A stretch of 64,000 bases of DNA from Mesorhizobium sp. (GCF_016793485.1 NZ_JAEULZ010000001.1:1-64000); one strand, 5' to 3'. Counted from the first letter of the stretch, positions 36,820-47,107 are shown. Program-made: numbers and translations. Notes: generated by a model not told the origin, from the sequence alone.

Positions 36820-38172
36820 ATGCCTACAAATGTCCGCACGCTGGTCAGATCGCAAATCCTATTCATTGCCGTCGGCGTTTTGGCGCTTCTGGCCATAGTT
36901 TCTGCTGCTTTTTGGCTTGACGATCGGTACGGCACGATCGCTAGCCAGATTCTGGATGCGCGGGACCTTAAGTCTGCCTCTGTCGACCTCGGCGCGCTTA
37001 TACAGCGGGCAGAGTCCAGCCAGCGAGGGTTTCTCTACACCGAGAACGAGATCTATCTGGCGCCGTATGACCTCGCTAAAGAGGCTGCTTTAAGGGATAT
37101 CAACACACTTCCGTCGCGTGGCGAAGCGTACGCCGACTTGGTTCCGGTCGCCGAACGTTTGAAGCAGGTCATCACGGATAAGTTTGCGGAAATGGACGAG
37201 GGCATTCGTCTCACGCGTTCACGCGAGAGGAGCGAGGCGCTTGACTTGGTGCTGACCAATCGAGGTAAGGCACTGATGGATGAGGCAATGGTCTATATCA
37301 ATGGACTGAGCCTAGCAGCCGACAGGCGCTTGACCAGCCTGGTGTCAGAGCAAACTGCCAATACGCTGTGGCAACGTTTGGTTTCCATAGTCGGAGCGGC
37401 GGTGGTCGCGGCTGCAGCCTTCGCCGCGCTGTTCACGATCATTCGGTATGCGAGGGAACTGTCACGGGCCCACATAATGCTAAGCGCGGCCAACACTCAG
37501 CTTGAAACAAAGGTTGCCAACAGGACAGCCGACCTGGCGAAAAGCACGGAGGAAATGCGGACTGCAAAAGATCGTGCAGAATCCCTAGTGCTTGAGGTCA
37601 ACCACCGTGTCGCGAATAGTTTGGCGATCGTATCATCCTTGATTGGCCTTCAAGCAAATGCCAGTGGGGACGCTTCAACCAAAACCGCACTGACAGAAAC
37701 TCAATCACGCATCCAAGCTGTGGCGCTCGTTCATCAGCGTCTCTACAGCTCTGACAACGTTACCGAGGTTGCGCTGGACGATTACCTGCGCAGCTTGCTC
37801 GACCAATTTCAGACAACGATGGGTGACGATAAGCGCATCTCACTTAGCTATCATCTGGAACCCATTTCGTTACGGACAGACGCCACAGTCAATCTGGGCG
37901 TGATTGCCGCCGAATGGGTGATGAACGCCGCAAAATATGCCTATCCTGAACGAGTCGGACCAGTTCGCGTCAATTTAACCCGAGGAGTTGAGGGGGACGC
38001 CTTGTTATCTGTCGAAGACGATGGCGTCGGCCGAGGTACAGGATCCGCACAAGGTACTGGTCTGGGAAGTCGAATCGTTAAAGCCATGGCGACGGCTTTG
38101 CGTGGACGTGTTGAATACGTGGATCGCAACCCGGGTCTATCCGCTAGGCTAGCTTTTCCGCTCTCGGCGTGA
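36820..38172 (+). CDS. CHASE3-like sensor histidine kinase of the HisKA_2/HWE class
   Basis: 450 residues. Two membrane helices (about 11-32 and 186-208) enclose a periplasmic helical domain with the CHASE3-type IQRAESSQRGFLYTENEIYL. A coiled segment (about 215-258) leads to the phosphoacceptor LEVNHRVANSLAIVSSLIGL with His near 262, the HisKA_2 pattern. The ATPase has AAEWVMNAAKYAYP (N box), SVEDDGVGRG and GTGLGSRIVKAMATALRG. These kinases often lack a tightly linked regulator. The orphan periplasmic binding protein 58 bases downstream suggests that the periplasmic domain may read a ligand-loaded binding protein. Confidence 0.9.
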   Translation: MPTNVRTLVRSQILFIAVGVLALLAIVSAAFWLDDRYGTIASQILDARDLKSASVDLGALIQRAESSQRGFLYTENEIYLAPYDLAKEAALRDINTLPSRGEAYADLVPVAERLKQVITDKFAEMDEGIRLTRSRERSEALDLVLTNRGKALMDEAMVYINGLSLAADRRLTSLVSEQTANTLWQRLVSIVGAAVVAAAAFAALFTIIRYARELSRAHIMLSAANTQLETKVANRTADLAKSTEEMRTAKDRAESLVLEVNHRVANSLAIVSSLIGLQANASGDASTKTALTETQSRIQAVALVHQRLYSSDNVTEVALDDYLRSLLDQFQTTMGDDKRISLSYHLEPISLRTDATVNLGVIAAEWVMNAAKYAYPERVGPVRVNLTRGVEGDALLSVEDDGVGRGTGSAQGTGLGSRIVKAMATALRGRVEYVDRNPGLSARLAFPLSA

Positions 38173-38230
38173 AATGGATTGGGTAGCCTCTAGCTGGGGG
38201 TAAAGGGTCTGTCGCTGCGAGTGCCGTCCA

Positions 38231-39370
38231 GTGTTTGATAGGTACAAGTTCACTGCTGCCTGCTTGGTTACGCTAGGCCTCCATTCCGTAGCTCAAGGCC
38301 AGGAGAGCGTTCCGCCTGGCATCACGGAACCTTTAATTCTCGCACCATATGTCGCCACGGAAGCTCAGTGTAAGAGGCCGCCGGGCCTCCAGCAGAATCT
38401 GGTTTTTGTACAAGATAATCGACGGGACTTCATTGAAGGCGTGGGGTTTGGCCTCGAACGCGCTGCTGGCGACCGCAATCTGACCTATTCCAACGTTCTT
38501 TCGGAGAATGATGCACGGCGGATGGTCGAACAGGTCAACGCGCTTCGTGCATCCGCGACAGGGGCGGTGGTGGTTGCACCTGTTGATCCTCGTTCGCTGG
38601 CTCCCAGTCTGCAGGCGCTTATCGCTCAAGGCACCTATGTCGGTGCAGTGGTGCCGCCGCCCGCAGTCACAATTCTCAACGCGCCACAATACCTGACTGG
38701 AAAAACTCTCGCCGAGGAAGCTGCTCGTTACATTCGGGATAATCTCGGCGGCAAGGCAAATGTCGTCCTTCTCACGCATGACAGTCTTCAATTCCTGGCC
38801 CCTCGGTTCAGGGCAATGCGCGACGTTCTTGGCCAGTTGCCGGGCGTGACAATTGTTGCCGACATCTCGCCCACGCCGGTGAGTGAGGAGGGAGGCTACC
38901 AGACAATGAAAACCATCCTGCTGGCCCAGCCTGATATAGACGTCGTGCTGGGCGCTGATGCTGTAGTGCTGGGAGCAATGCGGGCGCTTCAGGAAACTGG
39001 GAAGGCGCGAAAGGATCAATTTCTCGGCGGAATAGATGGCGAACCCAATGCTATTCGAGCCATCCAGACTAACGACAGCCCATACAAGGCTACAGTAAGC
39101 CTCGCGTCTTCGATCTTTGGTTATGCCCTTGGGCAATTTGCGGCCGATTGGCTGGACGGAAAGGTCGTACCGCAAGGTTTGGACGTCCTGCCGAGTTTGC
39201 TCACTCGGGACAACATCGCCCATTATCAAGCAGAGATTTCCGACCCCGCCCAAGTCTGGAACGACAAAGAGCGACGGGGCGAATATCTGAGAATGTATGG
39301 CGACATCTGTTACGACACACGTAGTGAGTATCTGAATTTCGCTTGGTCTTCGGAATCCGAGCCGAACTGA
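38231..39370 (+). CDS. Orphan periplasmic binding protein, likely sensory partner of the adjacent kinase
   Basis: 379 residues starting GTG, with a signal peptide (FTAACLVTLGLHSVAQGQES, cleavage near 22-24). The mature part is a type-1 periplasmic binding fold: NLVFVQDNRRDFIEGVGFGL, then ATGAVVVAPVDPRSL, DIDVVLGADAVVLGAMRALQ and FLGGIDGEPNAIRAIQ. The N-terminus carries an extra 35 residues with a Cys (AQCKRPPG) and the C-terminus another (GDICYDTRSEY), which could form a disulfide. No permease or ATPase gene is near. Placement directly after a membrane kinase gene fits a ligand-binding co-sensor as known for other orphan binding proteins; the pairing is inference. Confidence 0.82.
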   Translation: MFDRYKFTAACLVTLGLHSVAQGQESVPPGITEPLILAPYVATEAQCKRPPGLQQNLVFVQDNRRDFIEGVGFGLERAAGDRNLTYSNVLSENDARRMVEQVNALRASATGAVVVAPVDPRSLAPSLQALIAQGTYVGAVVPPPAVTILNAPQYLTGKTLAEEAARYIRDNLGGKANVVLLTHDSLQFLAPRFRAMRDVLGQLPGVTIVADISPTPVSEEGGYQTMKTILLAQPDIDVVLGADAVVLGAMRALQETGKARKDQFLGGIDGEPNAIRAIQTNDSPYKATVSLASSIFGYALGQFAADWLDGKVVPQGLDVLPSLLTRDNIAHYQAEISDPAQVWNDKERRGEYLRMYGDICYDTRSEYLNFAWSSESEPN

Positions 39371-39672
39371 CGCTGCACAAAATGCCTGATTAACTATCGT
39401 TGGCCTAAAGGAACAGGCAAGAAGCACCGTTCTGCTCGCAAAGCGTGTCTCGACGTGCTCAGTGGTCTCCGGAAACCAATCGTCGCCAGACAAGCACTAA
39501 CCGAGGTTGCGCGCTAAGCTGATATCCTGGTGGAGTGACCTAGATCAGGCCTTGCCCAAGCTTAAGCGAGGTACGCCTCGCCAAGGGGGGCGTGGCTGAA
39601 CAAATTTCTGATCGTAGTAATTCCAGTCTGCCAAGACTAAGATGGCGTGGGGGCACACCGGAGGCCACGACA
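39371..39672. other. Intergenic stretch, no gene seen
   Basis: About 300 bases with no convincing reading frame. A run GGCGAGGCGTACCTCGC-like partial inverted repeat on the 39565-39590 side may form a weak hairpin, but no T-tract follows. Confidence 0.3.
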
Positions 39673-40008
39673 ATGCGTACCACCGCCACCGCGATCGCAC
39701 TGCTAGCACTTACAACCCTAGCCATTGCCAAAACACCAGGCGACGTTGCCGACCTCGTCGGCGCGCGCGCTCCCGGTGCTGAAACCGAGATGCAGAACCG
39801 GGGCTACACCAACGTCAAAAATAATACCTGGTGGAATGCCGGCACAAACACCTGCGCGCGAGTTCATGTCTCGCAGGGCAAATACGCAGGCATCACGCAA
39901 GTCAAGCCATCCGCTTGCGGACAAGGGAGTGGTGCAGCAGCGGCTCCAGAGTGTCCTCCTGATTTGTCTCAGGCCGATCTGGCCAAGCATCCGGGCTGCA
40001 GCCTCTAG
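39673..40008 (+). CDS. Small exported protein of unknown function
   Basis: 111 residues with a signal peptide (MRTTATAIALLALTTLAIA, cleavage after about 19). The mature part has VADLVGARAPGAETEMQNRG then NNTWWNAGTNTCARVHVSQG, a two-Trp, Cys-containing pattern I recognise as a recurring alphaproteobacterial periplasmic family without a known function, and a C-terminal CPPDLSQADLAKHPGCSL with two further Cys. ATG 39673 is chosen because it starts the signal peptide. Stand-alone gene. Confidence 0.7.
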   Translation: MRTTATAIALLALTTLAIAKTPGDVADLVGARAPGAETEMQNRGYTNVKNNTWWNAGTNTCARVHVSQGKYAGITQVKPSACGQGSGAAAAPECPPDLSQADLAKHPGCSL

Positions 40009-40152
40009 CTGCTTAGTCCCGATGCCACGCTAAGCACGATCAGAGCCTAGGGGGTTCCGGAGTTTGACTATGGACGACATGTGGCCATCTTCGGGCAAGA
40101 GCTGCGTCGCATGCACGAGAAAGTGCCGCCTGCGAGACAGAGGGAGGAGTGC

Positions 40153-40500
40153 ATGCGCACCATCGTAGCAGTATCTGCCGTTCTGTTGGGCTCCGCGCCT
40201 GCTTGGGCGAACAACGTGCCCGACAACCTTCTTGGGCACTGGGCCTTAGGTGGCGAGTGTGGCAGCGCCAACAAGTCCATTCACATTGCGGCAACGACGT
40301 TGGGTTTCGGCAAAAACAAGGCCGATGCCGTTGAATTCATTGCCAACGATAGCCCAAGTGGCAATGGAGCAATTCACTGGAGTGAGGAAGGCGTGGTGGA
40401 CAATTTCGAGTATGACACCACCAATGACGTATTGCTGCACAATACCGAGGGCTACGGCATAGGTGGGGCACCGGAAGTCTATAAGCGTTGTAAATCCTGA
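40153..40500 (+). CDS. Small exported protein of unknown function
   Basis: 115 residues. AGGGAGGAG lies four bases before the ATG. Signal peptide MRTIVAVSAVLLGSAPAWA, cleaved before NNVPD. The mature part (LGHWALGGECGSANKSIHIA and YEYDTTND-like beta stretches) looks like a small beta-rich domain with two Cys (GECG and KRCKS), probably a disulfide. The beginning LLGHWALGGEC recalls extracytoplasmic proteins in which W and C mark a lipocalin-like fold, but no family can be assigned. Confidence 0.65.
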   Translation: MRTIVAVSAVLLGSAPAWANNVPDNLLGHWALGGECGSANKSIHIAATTLGFGKNKADAVEFIANDSPSGNGAIHWSEEGVVDNFEYDTTNDVLLHNTEGYGIGGAPEVYKRCKS

Positions 40501-40602
40501 GCTGTGGTCCGGTAGGGCTTCGTGGGATCCAGGAATCCACTTGCGCATGCAGCAAAAAGCCTGGCGCGAGGGCCGGTCCAGGGTCCGGTACTTGATAGGC
40601 GA

Positions 40603-41295
40603 TCAGAACTTATAGCTGATACCCAGCTTGACTTCCTGACCCTTCAGATCAAACGTCGAATATGCCCCCCCAACTGGATTATCTCCGATCAGGATATCGT
40701 CATCGACATCGTAATCTGTGTAGCGATATTCCCCTCGGAAGATCAGATTGTCAGTAAAGGCATATTCTGCTCCGAGCCCCACCGTCCAACCTGGTACCGT
40801 GTCGCCGATGCTGTCGCCCAATTCGATATCAGCCCAAGCGAGGCCGCCCGTTACATAAGGAAGCCATCGGTCAAGCGCGTAACCTGCTCGCAGTCTGGCC
40901 GAGGCGGTCCAGTTTATCTCTGTCTTCAGAACGCCCGTCTCAACGTCGTTGGTCAAAATTGGCGCTGTGTCTTCAGCGTCGCGATAATCAAAATCCAGTT
41001 CCCCACCAATTACCAAATTGTAGCCAGTTTGATACTGAGCCCCCGCATAACCCCCAAGAAGCGCGCCATCAGGTTTGCTGTGCGAACTGATAACGACCCC
41101 GCCGGCTCCGCCGCCGTAGATACCCCCATCAAATTCAGATGTGCCCCAAGAATAACCGCCGTGCGCACCGACATAGGTTCCAGACCAGTCATAAGCGGTG
41201 TCGACCACAACGACCTCGTCGATCACGGCATCGGCCGCATCTGCCGGAGAGGCTCCCACGGCAACCAAGGCGACGAGTGCTGACGTAACTCTCAT
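40603..41295 (-). CDS. Outer-membrane beta-barrel protein (Omp25/RopB-like)
   Basis: 230 residues with a signal peptide (MRVTSALVALVAVGASPADA) and an eight-stranded barrel pattern: YDWSGTYVGAHGGYSWGTSE, then LLGGYAGAQYQTGYNLVIGG, ASARLRAGYALDRWLPYVTG and the terminal KLGISYKF ending in the Phe required for outer-membrane assembly. These marks fit the Omp25/Omp31-type family of Rhizobiales, involved in envelope stability. Promoter side (41296-41550) contains a perfect 12-base palindrome, CGCGCTAGCGCG, at 41319-41330, of unknown meaning. Confidence 0.9.
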   Translation of the reverse strand: MRVTSALVALVAVGASPADAADAVIDEVVVVDTAYDWSGTYVGAHGGYSWGTSEFDGGIYGGGAGGVVISSHSKPDGALLGGYAGAQYQTGYNLVIGGELDFDYRDAEDTAPILTNDVETGVLKTEINWTASARLRAGYALDRWLPYVTGGLAWADIELGDSIGDTVPGWTVGLGAEYAFTDNLIFRGEYRYTDYDVDDDILIGDNPVGGAYSTFDLKGQEVKLGISYKF

Positions 41296-41550
41296 GAAAT
41301 CCCCCCGGTTATCATGACCGCGCTAGCGCGCGAATGTTGCAGCATTGTTTGAAACGCACAAGCCGGAGCCTCAAAGCAAAAGCCCCGCGCGATGAAGCGA
41401 CCGTACATCATGGGATAACTCAACGACTGCAGCGGAAGGCGGGGGACGATACAGTAACTAATCAGCGCACGCGACCTTGGCTGCCTTTGACGCAGCATGA
41501 CCACACACATGAGCGGGTCGTCTAAGTTTCTTGGCTTTCTCCGCTTACGC

Positions 41551-41718
41551 TCAAAGCAGTCGGCTGTCGTCGGCTTTTTGTCGATCCCGACGCCGTTTAC
41601 CGTCGATATCCGACTTGCGGTGCCGCTCAGCCGCCTCCTTGCGGATCTGCTCAAAGCGATTGTCTTCGACTTGCACAGCCAACGGCTGCATACCCGGCTT
41701 TTTCACAAACGAGATCAT
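41551..41718 (-). CDS. Small charged hypothetical protein
   Basis: A 55-residue frame starting MISFVKKPGMQPLAVQVEDN and ending with a lysine/arginine-rich tail (KRRRDRQKADDSRLL). GGAAAAGGCAG stands upstream of the ATG. Composition (balanced acidic and basic, heptad-like ERHRKSD) is that of a real small soluble protein and unlike the serine-rich plus-strand frame over the same DNA. No family recognised. Confidence 0.5.
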   Translation of the reverse strand: MISFVKKPGMQPLAVQVEDNRFEQIRKEAAERHRKSDIDGKRRRDRQKADDSRLL

Positions 41719-41791
41719 TGTACACTGCCTTTTCCAACAAGTTGAAGCGCTCCGACGTTTGCCAGAGCGCGCCTTTCACGAGCGTCACTTA

Positions 41792-42184
41792 TCAAGCAGC
41801 AAGTGCTGTGGCGCATGCCTGTGCGCCCAGCCTGTCAGGAGAGGTCTGACCCGGCATCGTTGCCCAGCCGCCAGCTTCGATGAACTGCCGCTTCTTGTAG
41901 CTTTCGGAAATGGCTTTGAACTCGGCCAGTTTGGCCTCCGCACCGGGTGCTGCGTTAAACCTTTCGACGCATATGACGGATGCCAGCTCTCCTCGTGCTG
42001 TATCGCCAGCCGCCTTTGCCATGGTTTGCGAGGTGCTCCCGGTGACCCAGCCGCCCCAACTGAATCCGACGATGATCGTTGCGACCACCGCCGCGACGCA
42101 TGCCCAGACCAGCGTGGTCTTTGAAGGCTGATAGTCTTCCCATCGGCGAGAGAGAGATGGTTTAGTTGTGTTTTTTGTAGCCAT
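41792..42184 (-). CDS. Single-pass membrane protein of unknown function
   Basis: 130 residues. A basic N-terminus (about 25 residues), one membrane helix (VWACVAAVVATIIVGFSWGG, about 27-46), then a soluble part with helical character (GELASVICVERFNAAPGAEA; FKAISESYKKRQFIEAGGWA). GGAAGGAAGACC just before the ATG is a strong ribosome-binding site. Proteins of this shape are common in Bradyrhizobium and Mesorhizobium, with no known role. It lies downstream of groEL on the same strand but is separated by 73 bases. Confidence 0.75.
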   Translation of the reverse strand: MATKNTTKPSLSRRWEDYQPSKTTLVWACVAAVVATIIVGFSWGGWVTGSTSQTMAKAAGDTARGELASVICVERFNAAPGAEAKLAEFKAISESYKKRQFIEAGGWATMPGQTSPDRLGAQACATALAA

Positions 42185-42257
42185 GGAGGTCTTCCTTCCG
42201 GTTTGGAATGCGGATTGCTTTTTCGACCGCGCCGGCCGAACGGTTCAGACACGATTC

Positions 42258-44233
<1,976 letters not shown>

Positions 44234-44288
44234 AAGAGTTCTTTCTGAGGCCGGCGCTTAGGAGGCCACACTCAGATACCTATCGATA

Positions 44289-44315
44289 TTGGCACTCGAA
44301 TGATAGGAGTGCCAA
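44289..44315. promoter_or_regulatory. CIRCE element (HrcA operator) of the groES-groEL operon
   Basis: TTGGCACTC, nine bases, GAGTGCCAA: a perfect inverted repeat with the 9-N-9 geometry of CIRCE (consensus TTAGCACTC-N9-GAGTGCTAA). Both arms carry the matching A to G / T to C change, so pairing is kept. It lies about 55 bases upstream of the groES frame and implies repression by HrcA and induction by heat shock. HrcA is not in the window. Confidence 0.92.
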
Positions 44316-44737
44316 AATGTATTTTTATGAAAATGGCGACGTGGTGATAATAAAATTGCCAATCCTGCGGTAATGTCTGTTGTTTTAAATACGTATTTTC
44401 TGAATTTCTTCTCGAAGATATATTTTTATGATTTCCCATTCTTCGCTGAATATAAAATAAAAATGCTCGTCTCATTGCCAAATGGCCGCTCAAACTCCAT
44501 ATTCATATTTCGTTGATTTGGCCAGACTGGCTTTTAGCGGTGTCAGAGACCCGCCATCCACCACCGAATTCTCGATAGCGAATGCGAAAATCGCCGTTCA
44601 GGCCCGTATATCGCTCTGTTCGAACATTGGCATGAACCCCGCTGACCACGGATGTACTGGCAGCACAGGAGTTCTTTCCGGTTCGGACAGGAATAATGCA
44701 GTAGGCACGCTTGGTGCCTCTGCGGAGGTATCGAACC
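44316..44737. other. AT-rich intergenic region
   Basis: 44316-44480 is strikingly A+T-rich for this genome and probably holds the groES promoter together with other regulatory DNA. The frames in 44480-44740 on either strand are short and without family character. A small hairpin AGGCAC-GCTTG-GTGCCT at 44703-44719 lies just before the ribosome-binding site of the next gene. Confidence 0.4.
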
Positions 44738-44965
44738 ATGACAACGCGCACCACGCAGATGATCGTTCGGTTCTCCGCATCCTTCATGCTTCCTGGCTTC
44801 GACACCGCGCAGCCTGTCGGCGATTATCGCGTGGATCAGGATGAGGAATTGCCGGAGCTATCCTCCCACATCGCCTGGAGGAGTGCTGGTGCTTTTATTC
44901 ACCTGCCAGCCAACGGCATCGATGGCCGGACACATACGATGGTGCCGATCTCGACGCCATACTAG
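44738..44965 (+). CDS. Small conserved rhizobial hypothetical protein
   Basis: 75 residues, start ATG with GGAGG eight bases upstream. The pattern MTTRTTQMIVRFSASFMLPG, then YRVDQDEELPELS and AGAFIHLPANGIDGRTHTMV, is one I recognise as a widespread rhizobial protein of unknown function with an acidic VDQDEE motif. It heads a row of seven short co-directed genes with small gaps or overlaps (44738-47107), probably one transcription unit. Confidence 0.75.
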   Translation: MTTRTTQMIVRFSASFMLPGFDTAQPVGDYRVDQDEELPELSSHIAWRSAGAFIHLPANGIDGRTHTMVPISTPY

Positions 44966-44984
44966 AAAAGGATCACCAACAATC

Positions 44985-45287
44985 ATGATATCGACGAGTC
45001 CCATACGGCGCACGGCGCGGCCAGCGCGGCAAGAAGCTCCTGCACATCTCTTCACGATCGGACAGGCTGTCCGGCTCAAGGGCGGTTTCCTGAGGCCAGC
45101 ATTACCTACTGATATCTACCACATCACCGGCACGCTGCCGGCACGGGGAGATTCGCTGCAGTATCGCATCCGCAGCGATGGCGAACGTCATGAGCGGGTG
45201 ACGACACAAGACAGCCTGGAACCGGTTGACATGTCGCAATCCGGCGGCAGCTCAAATCTCATCGAAAGGACGTTCGGACATGGCTAA
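44985..45287 (+). CDS. Small hypothetical protein
   Basis: 100 residues starting at ATG 44985, 19 bases after the previous stop. The N-terminus is basic (SPIRRTARPARQE). The core FTIGQAVRLKGGF, then YHITGTLPARGDSLQYRIRS and DGERHERVTTQDSLEPV looks like a small SH3-like beta barrel as found in many rhizobial proteins of this context. It overlaps the next gene by eight bases. Function unknown. Confidence 0.72.
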   Translation: MISTSPIRRTARPARQEAPAHLFTIGQAVRLKGGFLRPALPTDIYHITGTLPARGDSLQYRIRSDGERHERVTTQDSLEPVDMSQSGGSSNLIERTFGHG

Positions 45288-45423
45288 AGGGCAAAAACGA
45301 AGCAATCGCGAAATCCGAAAGCCGAAGCAGGAAAAGGCTCCGTTGAAGCCCGAAGGCACCTTCGGTAACCAGATCAAAGTCGCTGCCAATGCCAACATTT
45401 CACAAGGTAGAGGCAGGCACTAA
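45280..45423 (+). CDS. Small basic hypothetical protein
   Basis: 47 residues, MAKGQKRSNREIRKPKQEKA followed by PLKPEGTFGNQIKVAANANI. It is highly basic and probably disordered at the N-terminus, and resembles the short MAKGQ/RSNRE proteins frequent in Rhizobiales. Its ATG lies inside the end of the preceding gene, with AAGG seven bases upstream, suggesting coupled translation. Confidence 0.68.
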   Translation: MAKGQKRSNREIRKPKQEKAPLKPEGTFGNQIKVAANANISQGRGRH

Positions 45424-45459
45424 GGCAGTGCTGTTCCCGCTAACAGAGCAAGGGGCGCA

Positions 45460-45702
45460 ATGAGAGTTGTCATCGAGTTCTATCGCACGCGCGAAACGGA
45501 TGACGCTCATGCTGTCGTGGGCCGCGAGGAGATCGAAGCCGCCGATCTCAACGAGGCGATTGCAATCGCGCACCTGCTTTCTCAGACGCTCGACATGCCT
45601 CAACGGCCCGACGCCCTTACAGTCACCGATATATCCGGGGCTGCGATATTTTCCGGCACCATCGATGTCGACGAGACCAATAAAGAAAGGCCACGACCAT
45701 GA
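45460..45702 (+). CDS. Small hypothetical protein
   Basis: 80 residues starting MRVVIEFYRTRETDDAHAVV; acidic, with predicted alternating strands and helices (NEAIAIAHLLSQTLDM). Ends in overlap (ATGA) with the following gene. The beginning VVIEFYRTRxxDDAHAVVGR recurs in rhizobial genomes in the same neighbourhood. Function unknown. Confidence 0.72.
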   Translation: MRVVIEFYRTRETDDAHAVVGREEIEAADLNEAIAIAHLLSQTLDMPQRPDALTVTDISGAAIFSGTIDVDETNKERPRP

Positions 45703-46034
45703 CCGATCACAATGAAGATGCGGAGCGAAATCAGAACACCGCACACTCCGTTTTCGACCTACGGGAAAGTGAGATTGGCGTTCACTGTGATACGTCTCCG
45801 GACCAGTACTATGGCCGGCGTTTCGAAGTGGATCGCTCTTGGACCGTCTATCACGTCTTCACCGGTGTCCCAGCGCGCATTGGAGGGCACACGATGATCG
45901 GACTAAGCCAAAGAGCTGCGACCGACGGCATGCTCTCGCTTAACAGGCATAACGAAACACGTCGCCGGGTTAAGGCAAGCCGGATAGCAGGCGTCCTGAT
46001 CTCATCGCATAAGACAGAGGCGTGCCGACTTTGA
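45699..46034 (+). CDS. Small hypothetical protein
   Basis: 111 residues. The central part YYGRRFEVDRSWTVYHVFTG, then PARIGGHTMIGLSQRAATDG and MLSLNRHNE, gives the look of a compact alpha/beta domain; the C-terminus is basic. ATG overlaps the preceding stop by four bases and its 3' end overlaps the DUF1488 gene by 13 bases. Function unknown. Confidence 0.72.
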   Translation: MTDHNEDAERNQNTAHSVFDLRESEIGVHCDTSPDQYYGRRFEVDRSWTVYHVFTGVPARIGGHTMIGLSQRAATDGMLSLNRHNETRRRVKASRIAGVLISSHKTEACRL

Positions 46035-46285
46035 CTCTCAAATTTCTCAATCCGAGCCGCAGCTTTGACGAAGCTCGCAATGCTGTTCGCTTCATGGGAC
46101 ATGATGGCATGTTCGAAGTGCCGTTCTTTGTAGAGAGTGCAGCGCTGGCAAAGCCCGGCAGGACGCTACCGTCCGAGATGGACTCGTTAGCGGCTTTCGA
46201 TTCGGCGCGTAGCGCGATCCAGGATGTCGCCTATTCCCATGGTCGCCGCACTTCCTATACGCTGACTGCTGCCGATTTCCGGTAG
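46022..46285 (+). CDS. DUF1488 family protein
   Basis: 87 residues, GTG start. LKFLNPSRSFDEARNAVRFM, then GHDGMFEVPFFVESAAL and FDSARSAIQDVAYSHGRRTS plus the ending YTLTAADF fit the DUF1488 pattern (family length 80-95). Function unknown; frequent in Rhizobiales and Burkholderiales. Overlaps the preceding gene, so it belongs to the same mRNA. Confidence 0.85.
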   Translation: MPTLTLKFLNPSRSFDEARNAVRFMGHDGMFEVPFFVESAALAKPGRTLPSEMDSLAAFDSARSAIQDVAYSHGRRTSYTLTAADFR

Positions 46286-46297
46286 GAGCATCAATTG

Positions 46298-47107
46298 ATG
46301 CTGATCCGCTACGGATATGAGATCACATTGACCTGTCAGCAGCCGACAGCCCTCGTGTGTCTGCTTTCTGTGCACGAAGATCGCGCGGCAGACATCAAGG
46401 TGCCGGAGACCACGTTCACCACACCCGAAGTTCCCGTATCGACCTACCATGATCTGTTCGGCAACCGCTGCCAGAGGCTGGTCGCGCCTGCCGGTGACCT
46501 GACTATGTGGGGCGATGCAACGATCTGGGACAGCGGCAAACTTGATAGGGTGGCGTCGGGAGCGCGCGAACTCTCGGTCCCGGAACTGCCGGACGATAGC
46601 CTCGTCTACCTGATGGGGAGCCGCTACTGCGAAACTGATCGCCTGAGCCAGATCGCGTGGGACCTGTTCGGCACGATCCCGCCCGGGTGGGGGCGCGTGC
46701 AAGCGATCTGCGACTTCGTCCACAACCACATACGCTTTGATTACATGCAGGCCAGGTCAACACGAACCGCATTCGAAACCTTCAATGAACGAGTAGGCGT
46801 TTGCCGCGACTTCGCGCATCTGGCTGTCACGTTCTGTAGATGCCTGAATATCCCAGCGCGCTACGTCAACGGCCATCTCGGCGACATTGGCGTCCCAGTC
46901 GTCGATCCTATGGACTTCAGCGCCTGGATTGAGGTGTTCCTCGACGGAGAATGGCACACGTTTGATCCGCGCAACAATGTTCCGCGAATTGGTCGGATCG
47001 TCGTTGCGCGTGGCCGAGATGCGACCGACATACCGCTTGTTAATTCCTTTGGACCGCATGTCCTGAAGGGGTTTCGCGTTTGGACTTATGAAGTGAGTGG
47101 TGAGTAG
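46298..47107 (+). CDS. Transglutaminase-like cysteine protease family protein
   Basis: 269 residues, no signal peptide. The N-terminal beta domain (IRYGYEITLTCQQPTALVCL) is followed by the transglutaminase core with nucleophile Cys in ERVGVCRDFAHLAVTFCRCL and the Asp in WHTFDPRNNVPRIGR. The position that normally holds the catalytic His (xHAW) reads FSAW, so the classic Cys-His-Asp triad is not evident. COG1305-type proteins of this kind often sit with peptide- or circularly-permuted ATP-grasp genes, but none is here. ATG 46298 has TAGGAG upstream. Last of the small-gene row. Confidence 0.85.
   Translation: MLIRYGYEITLTCQQPTALVCLLSVHEDRAADIKVPETTFTTPEVPVSTYHDLFGNRCQRLVAPAGDLTMWGDATIWDSGKLDRVASGARELSVPELPDDSLVYLMGSRYCETDRLSQIAWDLFGTIPPGWGRVQAICDFVHNHIRFDYMQARSTRTAFETFNERVGVCRDFAHLAVTFCRCLNIPARYVNGHLGDIGVPVVDPMDFSAWIEVFLDGEWHTFDPRNNVPRIGRIVVARGRDATDIPLVNSFGPHVLKGFRVWTYEVSGE

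Noticed and set aside
39410-39431. GGAAC followed by CGTT, resembling an EcfG general-stress promoter
   Set aside because: The spacer is 13 bases instead of the usual 16-17, and no gene start lies at a suitable distance.
38333-39493. 386-codon minus-strand open frame
   Set aside because: Antisense to the orphan binding protein, which has a signal peptide and family motifs.
41531-42124. 197-codon plus-strand open frame
   Set aside because: Ser/Arg/Cys-rich shadow of two better minus-strand genes (55- and 130-residue proteins).
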